The notes below the pieces were generated by a model. It did no database searches. It had not been told where the DNA came from and saw nothing but the letters and a program-made list of their open reading frames with translations. From JAJZKE01 sp963762395 (lineage in GTDB: Bacteria > Patescibacteriota > Saccharimonadia > Saccharimonadales > UBA4665): a stretch of 64,000 nt of DNA. How positions within the stretch are numbered: the stretch's first letter is position 1; each line of letters opens with the position of its first letter. The DNA is taken from contig CAVXKL010000001.1 in NCBI GenBank assembly GCA_963762395.1, forward strand, positions 186,001 through 250,000. Reading direction: 5' to 3'. The position numbers and the translations under genes were made by a program. Shown piece by piece: positions 43,931-52,947 of the stretch.

Positions 43931-43936
43931 TATAAT
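43931..43936 (+). promoter_or_regulatory. -10 box of DHH phosphoesterase gene
   Basis: TATAAT ending 7 nt before ATG 43944, predicting a leaderless transcript and favouring this ATG over the TTG at 43941. Confidence 0.5.
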
Positions 43937-43943
43937 CTAGTTG

Positions 43944-44939
43944 ATGCCAAGCGAAGAACAATTTGCCGATCTAATTAAAAGCTCTGATCGTATTGTTGTC
44001 GTCCAGGCAGATAACCCCGATGGTGATAGCCTGGGAAGCTCAATTGCCCTAGAGCAAATCTTAACCGGCTTAAATAAAGACGTTACCATGTACTGCGCCA
44101 TTTCAACACCAATTCATCTTAAATATCTTCAAGGCTGGAGCAGGGTAACTAACGAGCTGCCGGACAACTTCGATATGACCATAATTGTTGATACGTCTTC
44201 AATCAGTCTTCTAGGAAAGATGTCTGAAGCCTATTTAGCCAAGCTCAAATCCAAACCGGCGGTAATAATTGACCACCACCAAACAGAAGCCACCATCGAT
44301 TTTGCTAAGGTGATCATAAACCGTCAGGCTGTATCGACAGGCGAGATAATATATGATCTGTCTAAAACGTTTAAATGGGACTTGACTCAAGAGGCCATGG
44401 ATATGCTGGCCGTCAGCATATTATCTGATAGCCTAGGCCTTATGAGCTCTTCAACAACAGCCCACTCCATTCAAATAATTGCCGAACTGGTTGAAAGAGG
44501 CGTTAATCTAACGCATATAGATAATCTTAGAAAAGATACTTACCGTAAAAGCCTAGAACTGACTAAATATAAGGGTGAGCTTTTAAATAGAATTGAAACT
44601 TTCCTAGACAATAAATTAGCCTACCTATATATTCCATGGACTGAGATAGAAAAATACAGCCCCTTATATAACCCGCCAATGCTGGTTATTGAAGATATGC
44701 GTCTAATTGAAAATAACGCCCTAGTTGTTATTATCAAGCACTATGATGATGGCCATATAACAGCTAAGATAAGAGCTAACGAAAGCTATCCGCTGGCTGC
44801 TAAATTAGCTGAGCATTTCGGCGGCGGTGGGCATGACTATGCCGCCGGCTTTAAAACTACCGAATATTTGCCGGATGATCTAAAAAAGGAAATAATATCT
44901 GTTAGTAGCGAGCTATTAAAAGCCAATGAAAATATTTAA
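43944..44939 (+). CDS. DHH-family phosphoesterase (NrnA-like)
   Basis: A 331-residue protein with DHH motifs: DNPDGDSLGSS (motif I), IIVDTSS (II), IDHHQTEA (III) and a C-terminal DHHA1 domain with AEHFGGGGHDYAAGF. NrnA-type enzymes degrade nanoRNAs and may dephosphorylate pAp; the exact role here is an inference. Overlaps cysS by 14 nt. Confidence 0.9.
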   Translation: MPSEEQFADLIKSSDRIVVVQADNPDGDSLGSSIALEQILTGLNKDVTMYCAISTPIHLKYLQGWSRVTNELPDNFDMTIIVDTSSISLLGKMSEAYLAKLKSKPAVIIDHHQTEATIDFAKVIINRQAVSTGEIIYDLSKTFKWDLTQEAMDMLAVSILSDSLGLMSSSTTAHSIQIIAELVERGVNLTHIDNLRKDTYRKSLELTKYKGELLNRIETFLDNKLAYLYIPWTEIEKYSPLYNPPMLVIEDMRLIENNALVVIIKHYDDGHITAKIRANESYPLAAKLAEHFGGGGHDYAAGFKTTEYLPDDLKKEIISVSSELLKANENI

Positions 44940-46338
44940 TACCGCCAACCGTCAGGTTGAAGAAATAAAACCTTTAAATCCGCCGCTTGTTACCATATAT
45001 ACCTGCGGCCCAACCGTTTACGACCATGCCCATATTGGCCATTGGTTCACCTACATACGTGAAGACATCTTAATTAGAGCCCTAAAAGCGGACGGTTTTA
45101 AAACTAAATGGGTTATGAATATCACCGATGTCGGCCACTTAACTTCAGACGCCGATGAAGGCGAAGATAAACTAGTAAAAGAAGCTAAAAAAGAAGGCAA
45201 AACCGCCTGGGAAATAGCCGCTTTTTATACCGACGAATTTGTATCATCCATGAAAAAGCTAAACATCTTAGAGCCGGATTACTTAGTCAAAGCAACAGAT
45301 CATATAGAAGATCAAATCGCCTTAATCAAGGTATTGGAAGGGAAGGGTTATACCTACATTACAAGCGACGGCCTATACTACGATACTTCAAAGTTTCCCC
45401 ACTACGGAGATTTTGCCCGCTTAGACATTGATGAACAGCAGCCCGGCGAGAGAGTAAAATTTAATCCCGAGAAAAGAAACCCTATGGACTTTGCTCTTTG
45501 GAAATTCAGTCCCAATGGTTCAAAAAGAGATATGGAATGGGACAGCCCATGGGGTATAGGCTTCCCCGGCTGGCATATAGAATGTTCGGCTATGAGCATG
45601 AAGTATTTAGGTCAAACAATAGATATTCATGCCGGCGGCATAGACCATATCCCGATTCATCACACCAATGAAATAGCTCAAAGCGAAGCAGCCACCGGCA
45701 AACACTTTGTAAATTATTGGATGCACACCAACCACATAACCGTCGACGACCGAAAGATATCTAAGTCTCTTGGCAACAGCATTACGCTTGAACAAGTCGA
45801 AGAGAAAGGATATAGCCCTCAGGTATTTAGACTGTTAGTTTTAGAGTCCCATTACCTAACCCAGTCCAAATTTAGCTGGCAAAGTTTGCTATCCGCCAAA
45901 CAAAGGCTTAACGATCTTCAGGCTATGGCCGCCCTTCGCTACCAAGCCCAAACAAAAGCCAATGACATCTCTGCCTTTGCTTTTTCAGACGTCCCTAAAA
46001 AGGTGCTGAACTTCTTAAACAATAACTTAAACACGCCAGAAGTTGTCGCCTACCTAAGCGTCGTTTCAACGAAGCTGCTAGAGACAGGGCTAGAAAGTAA
46101 CGAGGTTGATCATTTTGTCGACATGTTAACTCAGCTAGATAATCTGCTGGGGCTTAAGCTATCTAAAGTTGAGGATATAACGGTCGAAGCCAAAAAGCTT
46201 ATTAAAAAACGTGAGGAATTAAGAGATAAAAAGCTATGGGCTGAAGCAGATAAAATACGCGGAGAATTAGAAAAAATGAATGTTGCCCTTGAAGATAAGC
46301 CTAGTGGTCCTCAGTGGCGATGGAAGAATCACGCGTAA
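44926..46338 (+). CDS. cysS: Cysteinyl-tRNA synthetase
   Basis: Class I synthetase of 470 residues. TCGPTVYDHAHIGHW contains the first zinc ligand Cys and the HIGH motif; GWHIECSAMSMKYLG and GGIDHIPIHHTNE provide further zinc ligands; KISKSLGNS is the KMSKS motif. So this catalytic zinc site is kept although structural zinc sites elsewhere are lost. The 3' end overlaps the convergent AI-2E gene by 38 nt. Confidence 0.97.
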   Translation: MKIFNTANRQVEEIKPLNPPLVTIYTCGPTVYDHAHIGHWFTYIREDILIRALKADGFKTKWVMNITDVGHLTSDADEGEDKLVKEAKKEGKTAWEIAAFYTDEFVSSMKKLNILEPDYLVKATDHIEDQIALIKVLEGKGYTYITSDGLYYDTSKFPHYGDFARLDIDEQQPGERVKFNPEKRNPMDFALWKFSPNGSKRDMEWDSPWGIGFPGWHIECSAMSMKYLGQTIDIHAGGIDHIPIHHTNEIAQSEAATGKHFVNYWMHTNHITVDDRKISKSLGNSITLEQVEEKGYSPQVFRLLVLESHYLTQSKFSWQSLLSAKQRLNDLQAMAALRYQAQTKANDISAFAFSDVPKKVLNFLNNNLNTPEVVAYLSVVSTKLLETGLESNEVDHFVDMLTQLDNLLGLKLSKVEDITVEAKKLIKKREELRDKKLWAEADKIRGELEKMNVALEDKPSGPQWRWKNHA

Positions 46339-47443
46339 CAACTTTTTCAAATTGAGATGTCGATATAGTTTTCCTAGTCCTTAAGACTTCAAGGGCGGCA
46401 ATTCTTAAACAGCCGGCAACCGGGATAGCTACTAGGCCGCCCAATATACCGGCAAAGTTAATGCCAATAATTAATGATGCAAAAACTAACAGCGGACTCA
46501 TCTTGGTGGCATTGGCCTGCAATTTAGGCCGAATTACATAGTTTTCAAACTGCTGGTAGAGGATGTAGTAGATGAATATGGCAATGCCTGCAGGAACGGA
46601 ATGAAACAAGGCTACAACGGTCACTATAACCGTCCCAATGGGATGACCGACTAGAGGAATAAGGGCACAAATAAAGATAACAACCATTAACGCTATCGGA
46701 TAACTTATATGCAGGATATATAGGGCTGGCGTAAGAAAGGCTACTGCTACTAGGGCCAGCAGCACTTGGCCATTAACAAATCCCTTTATTACTCTATACA
46801 TATCATTAGCTAGCCTGTCTGCCAGCTGATGACGACGTTCAGGAATTAATCTTCTGGTAGCATTAACCCATCTAGGACCTTCCGCCAACATCATAAATGT
46901 TAGAACAATAACAACCAGCGAGGAGAAGATACTTTTACCTATGCCAACAAGTTTCGTGAAAGCTTTGCCGCCGTCATTATGTAATATATTTGACAACTGA
47001 GTAGATAGGGTATTGTCTTCTTTCTGCAAATGATACTTACGGATAAATTTACCGACACCGCCGCTTTGATTCCTGAATTCAGATATTAACCTTGGAGCAG
47101 CATTAATAAAATGATCAGTTTGCCTGACAAGCGGTGGTGCTAAATAAGCAATAAAAGCACCTAAAATAATAATCACTATAAGGTATGAAACAGCCGTACC
47201 AATGCCTCTTCGACCTTTAAGTTTCCAGGGTAAATGTCGGGATATAAATTGAACTGGTGCATTTAGGGCTAGTGCCAGAAAGAAAGAAATGAAGATTAGC
47301 AGGAGTGAGTGTCTAGCAATATCAACTGCCCATATAACAATTAAGATGCCAACAACTAAAAGAGCCACCCTAAGAATGGTTCTATTTGAAACCGTTAGCT
47401 CAACACCTGAGTGACCGTCATTATCTTTGTCTGGTTTGGGCAT
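46301..47443 (-). CDS. AI-2E family transporter
   Basis: A 380-residue membrane protein with about seven to eight membrane segments, including FISFFLALALNAPVQFISRHL and ALIPLVGHPIGTVIVTVVALF, the conserved family block. Members have been linked to AI-2 export or Na+(Li+)/H+ antiport, so the substrate is open. The C-terminal end overlaps cysS on the other strand. Confidence 0.88.
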   Translation of the reverse strand: MPKPDKDNDGHSGVELTVSNRTILRVALLVVGILIVIWAVDIARHSLLLIFISFFLALALNAPVQFISRHLPWKLKGRRGIGTAVSYLIVIIILGAFIAYLAPPLVRQTDHFINAAPRLISEFRNQSGGVGKFIRKYHLQKEDNTLSTQLSNILHNDGGKAFTKLVGIGKSIFSSLVVIVLTFMMLAEGPRWVNATRRLIPERRHQLADRLANDMYRVIKGFVNGQVLLALVAVAFLTPALYILHISYPIALMVVIFICALIPLVGHPIGTVIVTVVALFHSVPAGIAIFIYYILYQQFENYVIRPKLQANATKMSPLLVFASLIIGINFAGILGGLVAIPVAGCLRIAALEVLRTRKTISTSQFEKVVTRDSSIATEDH

Positions 47444-47478
47444 GAGATAATTATCTATCTATAACGTAGTTTTGGCAA

Positions 47479-48402
47479 TTAGCCGTGAGATTTAATCTCT
47501 CGTCTTACTTTTCCAGGCAAATATTTAATAGCTAATTTCTGATTATTTAGGACTAGGGGAATTGTTCGCCCAACCTTTGCCGGCAGCTGGTGATAATCCT
47601 TAAATATAACCCTAAAATGCTGTTCGACTAGTCTTCGGTTGATACTCTTATCCGAATTTGAGGTCGTAACATGCCACAAAGGTATATTAAGCTGAGCGGA
47701 ACAGTTGTCTAGATTAAGTAGTTCCCGTTTTAAAAACATCCTAGTCCTAACGTCATTGGTCTTCATTAGATCAATCATAAACTGACGCATAAACTCCTTA
47801 GATGGACCATTCTTACTAGACCTAAAGTTCTTAAGCGGATAACGAATTAAAAGGGCGGGCGTAGAGTAAAGTGAGATCCTTAAGAGGCCGGCTATTAGTC
47901 GATTTGAAAATAGAGTGCTATATATCTGCATTATCTTCTTATCTAGCGGCTTAACAATAAAATCATCCCTATGAGCATAGCCATTAAAACAAATAAGCAG
48001 GTTAACCTTACTCCTTAGATCAGCGTTTCTTTGAAGCATCCTAGTGACTAACACAAAGCCAAAACCAACACCAATAATAGATAATCTCTTCCTCTTATAC
48101 ATAAGCTTAATAAAGGAAGCTAGATAATCGGCCATATTATCTAGGGTTGGTTTTAAGCCGATTGAATAGAAACTATTCATACCGCCAATTCCAGGTAAAT
48201 CTACCATTGTTACATTACTATGACTGGCTAGAACAACGGCTAGACCCCACCACTTCTCTAAATTAGACTCAAGATCATAAACAAGCAGTATCTCTTTTTT
48301 AGTGTGCCTGCTTATACCCTCAATACGCAGATATCGCCCATCCATACCATTAATATTTATGGGTAATATATAATCAGCAGGATTAACAAACTTTTTAGAC
48401 AT
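47479..48402 (-). CDS. Alpha/beta-hydrolase-fold protein lacking the nucleophile
   Basis: A 307-residue protein with the alpha/beta-hydrolase layout: VTMVDLPGIGGM (beta-strand plus oxyanion region), then the nucleophile elbow as RLSIIGVGFGFVLVTR, where the usual GxSxG is GVGFG with no Ser, Cys or Asp. It may therefore be a non-enzymatic relative or use another residue. A possible late motif is NIPLWHVTTSNSD. Function unknown. Confidence 0.6.
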   Translation of the reverse strand: MSKKFVNPADYILPININGMDGRYLRIEGISRHTKKEILLVYDLESNLEKWWGLAVVLASHSNVTMVDLPGIGGMNSFYSIGLKPTLDNMADYLASFIKLMYKRKRLSIIGVGFGFVLVTRMLQRNADLRSKVNLLICFNGYAHRDDFIVKPLDKKIMQIYSTLFSNRLIAGLLRISLYSTPALLIRYPLKNFRSSKNGPSKEFMRQFMIDLMKTNDVRTRMFLKRELLNLDNCSAQLNIPLWHVTTSNSDKSINRRLVEQHFRVIFKDYHQLPAKVGRTIPLVLNNQKLAIKYLPGKVRREIKSHG

Positions 48403-48498
48403 AAGTACATAAATATTACATTATTTACTTTTTTACCTCAATGACATTTTTAAAAACTTGTTAGCTTAACTAATGTAATATAGAATCAAGCTGCTTAT

Positions 48499-48573
48499 TA
48501 GGGCGTCGCCAAGTGGTAAGGCACCAGGTTTTGGTCCTGGCATTCGGGGGTTCGAATCCCTCCGCCCTAGCCA
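48499..48573 (+). tRNA. tRNA-Gln (UUG anticodon)
   Basis: A 75-nt cloverleaf with acceptor TAGGGCG/CGCCCTA, anticodon stem CCAGG/CCTGG, loop TTTTGGT (anticodon TTG), T-loop TTCGAAT, discriminator G and encoded CCA. Confidence 0.95.
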
Positions 48574-48582
48574 ATCCAGTTA

Positions 48583-48619
48583 TTGACATAAGCATACATG
48601 TAACATACAATACTTGTAT
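48583..48619 (+). promoter_or_regulatory. Toxin-antitoxin promoter with operator dyads
   Basis: TTGACA (48583-48588), 17-nt spacer, TACAAT (48606-48611); ATG 48620 is 8 nt past the -10. The inverted repeat ATACAA-tac-TTGTAT (48605-48619) overlaps the -10, and a palindrome TACATGTA lies in the spacer. Ribbon-helix-helix antitoxins typically bind such sites to repress their own operon. Confidence 0.75.
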
Positions 48620-48874
48620 ATGAGCAACTATAAGACAATTAATATATCCTTGCCCGAAGATCTTTTAAATAAGATAGATGTAGCTGCAAACGCAGATTTT
48701 GCCAATCGTAGTGACTATATTAGAGAGTCTCTTGTACGTAGACTAAAGCATCAAAAAATAGTTGACGAATGGGGAGACGAAGGCGAATGGGAAACTATAG
48801 TAAACTTTAAAAGTATCAGTTCATCTGGTGTAGCAATTGACGATGTAATAAACGCCATTAAACAGATCGGTTAA
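48620..48874 (+). CDS. Ribbon-helix-helix antitoxin
   Basis: An 84-residue protein with an N-terminal RHH DNA-binding domain (KTINISLPEDLLNKID; SDYIRESLVRRLK) and an acidic, less ordered C-terminal tail (EWGDEGEWETIVNF) of the sort that wraps the toxin. ATG 48620 is preferred over TTG 48614 given the -10 box position. One nt before the toxin gene. Confidence 0.88.
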   Translation: MSNYKTINISLPEDLLNKIDVAANADFANRSDYIRESLVRRLKHQKIVDEWGDEGEWETIVNFKSISSSGVAIDDVINAIKQIG

Positions 48875-48875
48875 G

Positions 48876-49121
48876 ATGCCGAATAAAATTGCCAAGCTAC
48901 TTGCTAAAATCCCTGCTAAAGATCTTGCACGCATAAACGAAGCCTTAGTGAACATAAAGAGTTTAGATTTCCAGGGTTTAGACGTAAAAAGGTCTAAGAC
49001 TCAAAAAAACAGATACAGGGTTAGGGTCGGCAGATATCGCATCGTATTTGATGTTGTTGAAAAAGAAGTATACTTAAAGGCTATTGATAAGAGAGACGAA
49101 CAGACTTACAGAGATTTTTAA
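48876..49121 (+). CDS. RelE/ParE-superfamily toxin
   Basis: An 81-residue basic protein with the RelE fold: a helical hairpin (IPAKDLARINEALVNI), then beta strands KNRYRVRVGRYRIVFDV and EVYLKAIDKRDEQTYRDF. The positively charged core (R-R-R and the final Y/R) fits an mRNA interferase; ParE-like gyrase inhibition is an alternative. Translated with the antitoxin. Confidence 0.88.
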   Translation: MPNKIAKLLAKIPAKDLARINEALVNIKSLDFQGLDVKRSKTQKNRYRVRVGRYRIVFDVVEKEVYLKAIDKRDEQTYRDF

Positions 49122-49197
49122 TCTCACTTCAGCAATCTGTTGGTTTTTTCAGCATCAATAAATGAGTTTCAAAAAAGTTTTGTCGGCAACCCTTATG

Positions 49198-50436
49198 TTA
49201 ATCATCATTAACCTTACCAAAGGCTACTCTTTTTAAAATAACGTTCTGCATATTGGCCATCAGGGCTGGTACTAGGCTAAATTCACCGTAGCGGTCGTTA
49301 ACCATATCGCTAGCTCGAGCTATGCTCAAGGTATCATACTTAGTGCCGCTAAATAGATTTAACTGATCATCTTTGGATGCGTTCAGATCATATATACTAA
49401 TAGCTAGATTAGTTACCTTAGCTTTAATAGGTGCCCTACTTAGGAGCTTAACGGCTGCTGTATATATATCTAAAGTAGAATAAAGTTCAGCACATTTAGC
49501 ACTTTTAGAGTAGTAGGAATGGTCTTCCATACCTAAAAACAGCCTAATACCGCTAGCCGAGGAGTGGCTGCGTCTTAATCTCCGGCCAGTCTTTTCAGCT
49601 AGTTTCATAATGAGCCTTTTAAGTTCAAATACATCTTCAGTCTTCTGGCTTAGGGCATACTGATGGCCAAAGCTTCTTCTTTTAAAGTCAACGGTGTCTA
49701 TTTCATAGCCCCTTAGCCTTAAATACCAATAATAGCCAACAATACCCTGAAAGACTTCTTGGCGCAGAATATCGACTCTAGCATCTAAAAACTGCAGAGG
49801 GGTACATATGCCAGCTAAATTAAGCCTTGTCTTGTAGTGGACATTAATGCCAGGCAGATCAGTTAAATTAAGCCTGGTATACATTGAGGTAAGATTATCG
49901 GCATTAATAATGGTCAGGCCGTCCGGCTTATTAAAACCAGCGGCTAATTTAGCTAAAAACCTATTAGGCCCAAAGCCAATATTAACTGTTACATAATCTC
50001 CCAGACTTTCTTTAACGTCTTTTTTAATATTTAAACCGATCTCCTCTAGGCTTAGGCCGGTTCTAATAGCTAGCGAACCACGAAAATCGACGACGTATTC
50101 ATCAACCGACTTAGATACGACCTCAGACGTGTACCTAAGAAGCAGTTTCTTAAGTCTGTTGTGAGCATCAAAATATTTATCCGGATCAGGCATCATAACA
50201 ATTAGATCAGGGTCAATCTGACGTCCCTCGCGGACACTTAAACCCAGACTGATACCTTGTACTTTAGCTTCGTAAGAAGCGGCCAGAATCATACCTCCGG
50301 GCGTGTCATAAGCGGCCACAGCTACTGGCTTGTGTCTAATCAGGGGATTAGCTTGCTGCTCCATCATGGCAAAACAGCTATTAAGGTCGATATGCATTAT
50401 TTGAGGCTCAGCCCGGCTAATTGGCAATTCCATCAC
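49198..50436 (-). CDS. Y-family DNA polymerase (DinB/UmuC/ImuB-like)
   Basis: Translesion polymerase of 412 residues. The palm has HIDLNSCFAMMEQ (first catalytic Asp) and SVDEYVVDFRG (Asp-Glu), so the active site looks intact. HhH-type TDLPGINVHYKTRL follows, then the little-finger domain with RRSFGHQYALSQ. No clear beta-clamp motif was found with confidence. A small gene overlaps its 5' end by 20 nt, an arrangement seen with mutasome polymerases. Confidence 0.92.
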   Translation of the reverse strand: MMELPISRAEPQIMHIDLNSCFAMMEQQANPLIRHKPVAVAAYDTPGGMILAASYEAKVQGISLGLSVREGRQIDPDLIVMMPDPDKYFDAHNRLKKLLLRYTSEVVSKSVDEYVVDFRGSLAIRTGLSLEEIGLNIKKDVKESLGDYVTVNIGFGPNRFLAKLAAGFNKPDGLTIINADNLTSMYTRLNLTDLPGINVHYKTRLNLAGICTPLQFLDARVDILRQEVFQGIVGYYWYLRLRGYEIDTVDFKRRSFGHQYALSQKTEDVFELKRLIMKLAEKTGRRLRRSHSSASGIRLFLGMEDHSYYSKSAKCAELYSTLDIYTAAVKLLSRAPIKAKVTNLAISIYDLNASKDDQLNLFSGTKYDTLSIARASDMVNDRYGEFSLVPALMANMQNVILKRVAFGKVNDD

Positions 50437-50683
50437 TAATCACCTCTAGCGTCCAATGAAGATTATCTGTATTCATATTGAGCCTAAACCAATAGCTGCC
50501 GGTCTTATCTATAAACTCATAGATATGGTGCAGACACTTACCGTCAACTATCCGGTGGTGATAGCCAATTTCGCCAATGTCATATTCTTCGCCCCGCCAG
50601 CTCATGATATGGGGCATAGCCAATTTCTTTTTGGCTGAATAATACATAACCACACTAACTTCTTCATCAATAACTTCGCGCAT
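50417..50683 (-). CDS. Small protein coupled to the Y-family polymerase
   Basis: An 88-residue protein with MPHIMSWRGEEYDIGEIG and GSYWFRLNMNTDNLHWTLEVI. This pattern resembles the small DUF6504-like proteins encoded beside actinobacterial ImuB/DnaE2 genes, but I am not certain. GAAGGAG before ATG 50683 favours that start over a TTG at 50704. It overlaps the polymerase gene by 20 nt, so the products are probably made together. Confidence 0.65.
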   Translation of the reverse strand: MREVIDEEVSVVMYYSAKKKLAMPHIMSWRGEEYDIGEIGYHHRIVDGKCLHHIYEFIDKTGSYWFRLNMNTDNLHWTLEVISDGIAN

Positions 50684-50704
50684 TTTAAATTCTCCTTCAA
50701 ACAA

Positions 50705-51046
50705 GTTTCAAGTTAATAATTATCAGTGGCTAATCTGCTTAGCTTTGGTAAAAAAACAGCTAACCCTTTTTAATTTAGATATAGGGGCTAACTTTTATAT
50801 AATTCGAGGAGGATGAACTCCTTGAAAAGGGCCAAATCCCAGTTTTTTGGGCTTTGGTAAATGAGGTGGTTTGTTTGAGGTGGTTTGCTAGAAATATCTA
50901 AGCAAACTTTATATAGCCTGCGAGAAAGAAAATCCTAAAATAAAGGATCAACTCACGCATTGCCATAAGTATTATATCATCTAAGAATAAATTAGGTTAT
51001 TAAATAAGGTTTTTCTAGCCTTTATTCACCAACTAACTGGCGAGGT
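50705..51046. other. 342-nt intergenic region with hairpins and a TATAAT box
   Basis: No gene seen. On the plus strand TATAAT (50798-50803) is followed by AGGAG/CTCCT, then a larger hairpin (CCAAATCCCA...TGGGCTTTGG, about 50833-50857), two copies of GAGGTGGTTTG 14 nt apart (50863 and 50877), and the inverted repeat GTTTGCT/AGCAAAC (50883-50907). This could be a small RNA, or the damage-control region of the divergent polymerase operon. Confidence 0.4.
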
Positions 51047-52003
51047 TTAGTCCTTCGCCGCCAAATAACCTCGTCTATACGACCATATAAGAGGTATGCT
51101 ACCAATAAATAGCGGTATCCAGAAACTAATTAAACGAAAGACTAAAACAGCCGCTACAGCGTGGGGTAGACTGGTCCTAAAAGCTACTAGACCACCCACT
51201 AAGCCGGCTTCAACCGAACCAACGCCACCAGGCGCCGGTATTGCTACGCCCAGCCAAACAGCAAAACTATAAACCAACATAACTGAACTTAAGGGTAGGT
51301 AACCGCCAATTGCCTTCAAGCTATAGTCTAGAGCTAAAACAGAAAATAAGGTCATAGCCATTTGGCAAATAATGCCATAGCCAAGTTTAGCCTTCCGAAA
51401 TCTATACTTAGCTAGATTCCTAAAGATTATCTTTAAATGATGAAATAAATAGCGGCGGAGGCGCGGATAGGCAAGCCCAATTATTACTGCCAAACAAATA
51501 ACTGAACAAGCTATTAGGACAAGCTCTGGACTGGTCGGCTTAAACCTAAACGACTTAACGGGCACAAACAATACTAAAATAGCAAGCAGTAGTAAATTCG
51601 CGACAACACCAATAATAGAGTTTGCGGCTACTACAGCTGCTGCCTGAGCCTTGGTATGAAGGTTATTAGTTAAGTAAATATAGTTAGCGCTTATACCGCC
51701 GATACCAGCCGGCAGTAACTTATTTAACGTACTAATAGCAACTTGGATGGCCACTGTTACGAAGTACTTAATTGGCTTTAAAGATAAAAAGAAATAGGTT
51801 AAGGCAGCCATAAAATACGTGCCAGCAATGAAGACTAATACTACGGCGTCATCCTTAGAATGACTTGAAGCGACATCTTTTAAGCCACCCTTAAGATCAG
51901 ATAGCTGACTAATAAGTATGTACATAGCAATGGCCGCTAGTATTAAATAGGCAATCTTAAGCCAACTAACCCTCGGTTTTGTATTGGAAAGCATAACAAA
52001 CAT
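51047..52003 (-). CDS. UPF0104/LPG-synthase-TM-type membrane protein
   Basis: A 318-residue protein with about eight membrane segments and the family blocks LLPAGIGGISANYIYLT, AIPAPGGVGSVEAGLVGG and FRLISFWIPLFIGSIPL. This is the flippase-like half of MprF and the AglD group. It may pair with the MprF-like catalytic protein at 26.4 kb to flip aminoacylated lipid, or move another lipid. An alternative ATG is at 51994. Confidence 0.85.
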   Translation of the reverse strand: MFVMLSNTKPRVSWLKIAYLILAAIAMYILISQLSDLKGGLKDVASSHSKDDAVVLVFIAGTYFMAALTYFFLSLKPIKYFVTVAIQVAISTLNKLLPAGIGGISANYIYLTNNLHTKAQAAAVVAANSIIGVVANLLLLAILVLFVPVKSFRFKPTSPELVLIACSVICLAVIIGLAYPRLRRYLFHHLKIIFRNLAKYRFRKAKLGYGIICQMAMTLFSVLALDYSLKAIGGYLPLSSVMLVYSFAVWLGVAIPAPGGVGSVEAGLVGGLVAFRTSLPHAVAAVLVFRLISFWIPLFIGSIPLIWSYRRGYLAAKD

Positions 52004-52065
52004 TATCTATTTAATGCCGTATTACCACAAGCTCTCATCTTAAGATATTTGCTTTTTATTCAGAA

Positions 52066-52641
52066 ATGGTGTTTTATATTGTGATGTCGGATTTTGAGAA
52101 AGTTATTGATATGCGAACTAGCGCTCAGCCAGGAAATGGCGGAGAATTTAGTAAGCAAGATGAAGACATTCCCGCATCTAGCGCCAGAGATGATCTAGAT
52201 GCTGCGTCAGCCGACATTATTGATATTTCTGGAGACTTAATTAATCACGGAAATCCATTACTGCGTTCTCCAAACATTGAACAAAATAGACGAGACGCAG
52301 CCAGTATAGCAATGGGTCCGGATAGACACCGTGGTCCCGAGATGCCTTTTGACCAAGATTCTATAGAGGAACTTGAAGTGTCAGCCAGCCCACTCCTATC
52401 GTCTTCAGGACAGATTACCGAAGAACAACTCGTTACCGTCTTGGAAGTCTGGGATATATTAGAAAATGTCTTAACTCCTAGGCAACGTAATGTGCTGGTG
52501 TCATTCTATAAGAATGAGCAATCATTAGAACAAATAGCCGAAGACCATAATATGACAGTCCACCAAGTTATCGGCGCACTAAGCATAGCGAGAGCTAAGT
52601 TTCGCAAAGAAGCCCGTGAAAGACACCTACCTGAGAAATAA
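52066..52641 (+). CDS. Sigma-70 region-4-like helix-turn-helix protein
   Basis: A 191-residue protein with an acidic, disordered-looking N-terminal two thirds and a C-terminal helix-turn-helix (LTPRQRNVLVSFYKNEQSLE; QIAEDHNMTVHQVIGALSIARAKFRK), as in sigma region 4 and related regulators. No region 2, so it is not a full sigma factor. An alternative ATG is at 52084. It could act as an anti-sigma partner or a transcription factor; unknown. Confidence 0.65.
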   Translation: MVFYIVMSDFEKVIDMRTSAQPGNGGEFSKQDEDIPASSARDDLDAASADIIDISGDLINHGNPLLRSPNIEQNRRDAASIAMGPDRHRGPEMPFDQDSIEELEVSASPLLSSSGQITEEQLVTVLEVWDILENVLTPRQRNVLVSFYKNEQSLEQIAEDHNMTVHQVIGALSIARAKFRKEARERHLPEK

Positions 52642-52707
52642 TTCTAGCAAGATGTTGTATAGTAATAAGTGTTGTTAGTTATAGCAACACTGAAAGTGGG
52701 TCTAAGA

Positions 52708-52947
52708 ATGGCTAACAAGATTTATGGCCAATTACAAGGCCTAACAGACCATTACTTTAGTTCTAGCGTATTTCTCAATGATCTAATTGTCCGCCATCTA
52801 GGAATAAAACCTGAAAACTTATCTAAATGTGAACTTGAAAAGATTATTGACTGGCTAGCAATAGCTGCCTATCTCTTATGTAACGACCAAAAAACAGCTA
52901 GAAATTACATTGCGGATGTTTATAAGCTAATGAAGGCCAATGGTTAA
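52708..52947 (+). CDS. Small helical protein upstream of a sensor kinase
   Basis: A 79-residue, mostly helical protein (YFSSSVFLNDLIVRHLGIKP; LEKIIDWLAIAAYLLCND) with no recognised family. ATG 52708 is preferred over the TTG at 52669. It overlaps the histidine kinase by 8 nt, so a role with it is likely. Confidence 0.55.
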   Translation: MANKIYGQLQGLTDHYFSSSVFLNDLIVRHLGIKPENLSKCELEKIIDWLAIAAYLLCNDQKTARNYIADVYKLMKANG

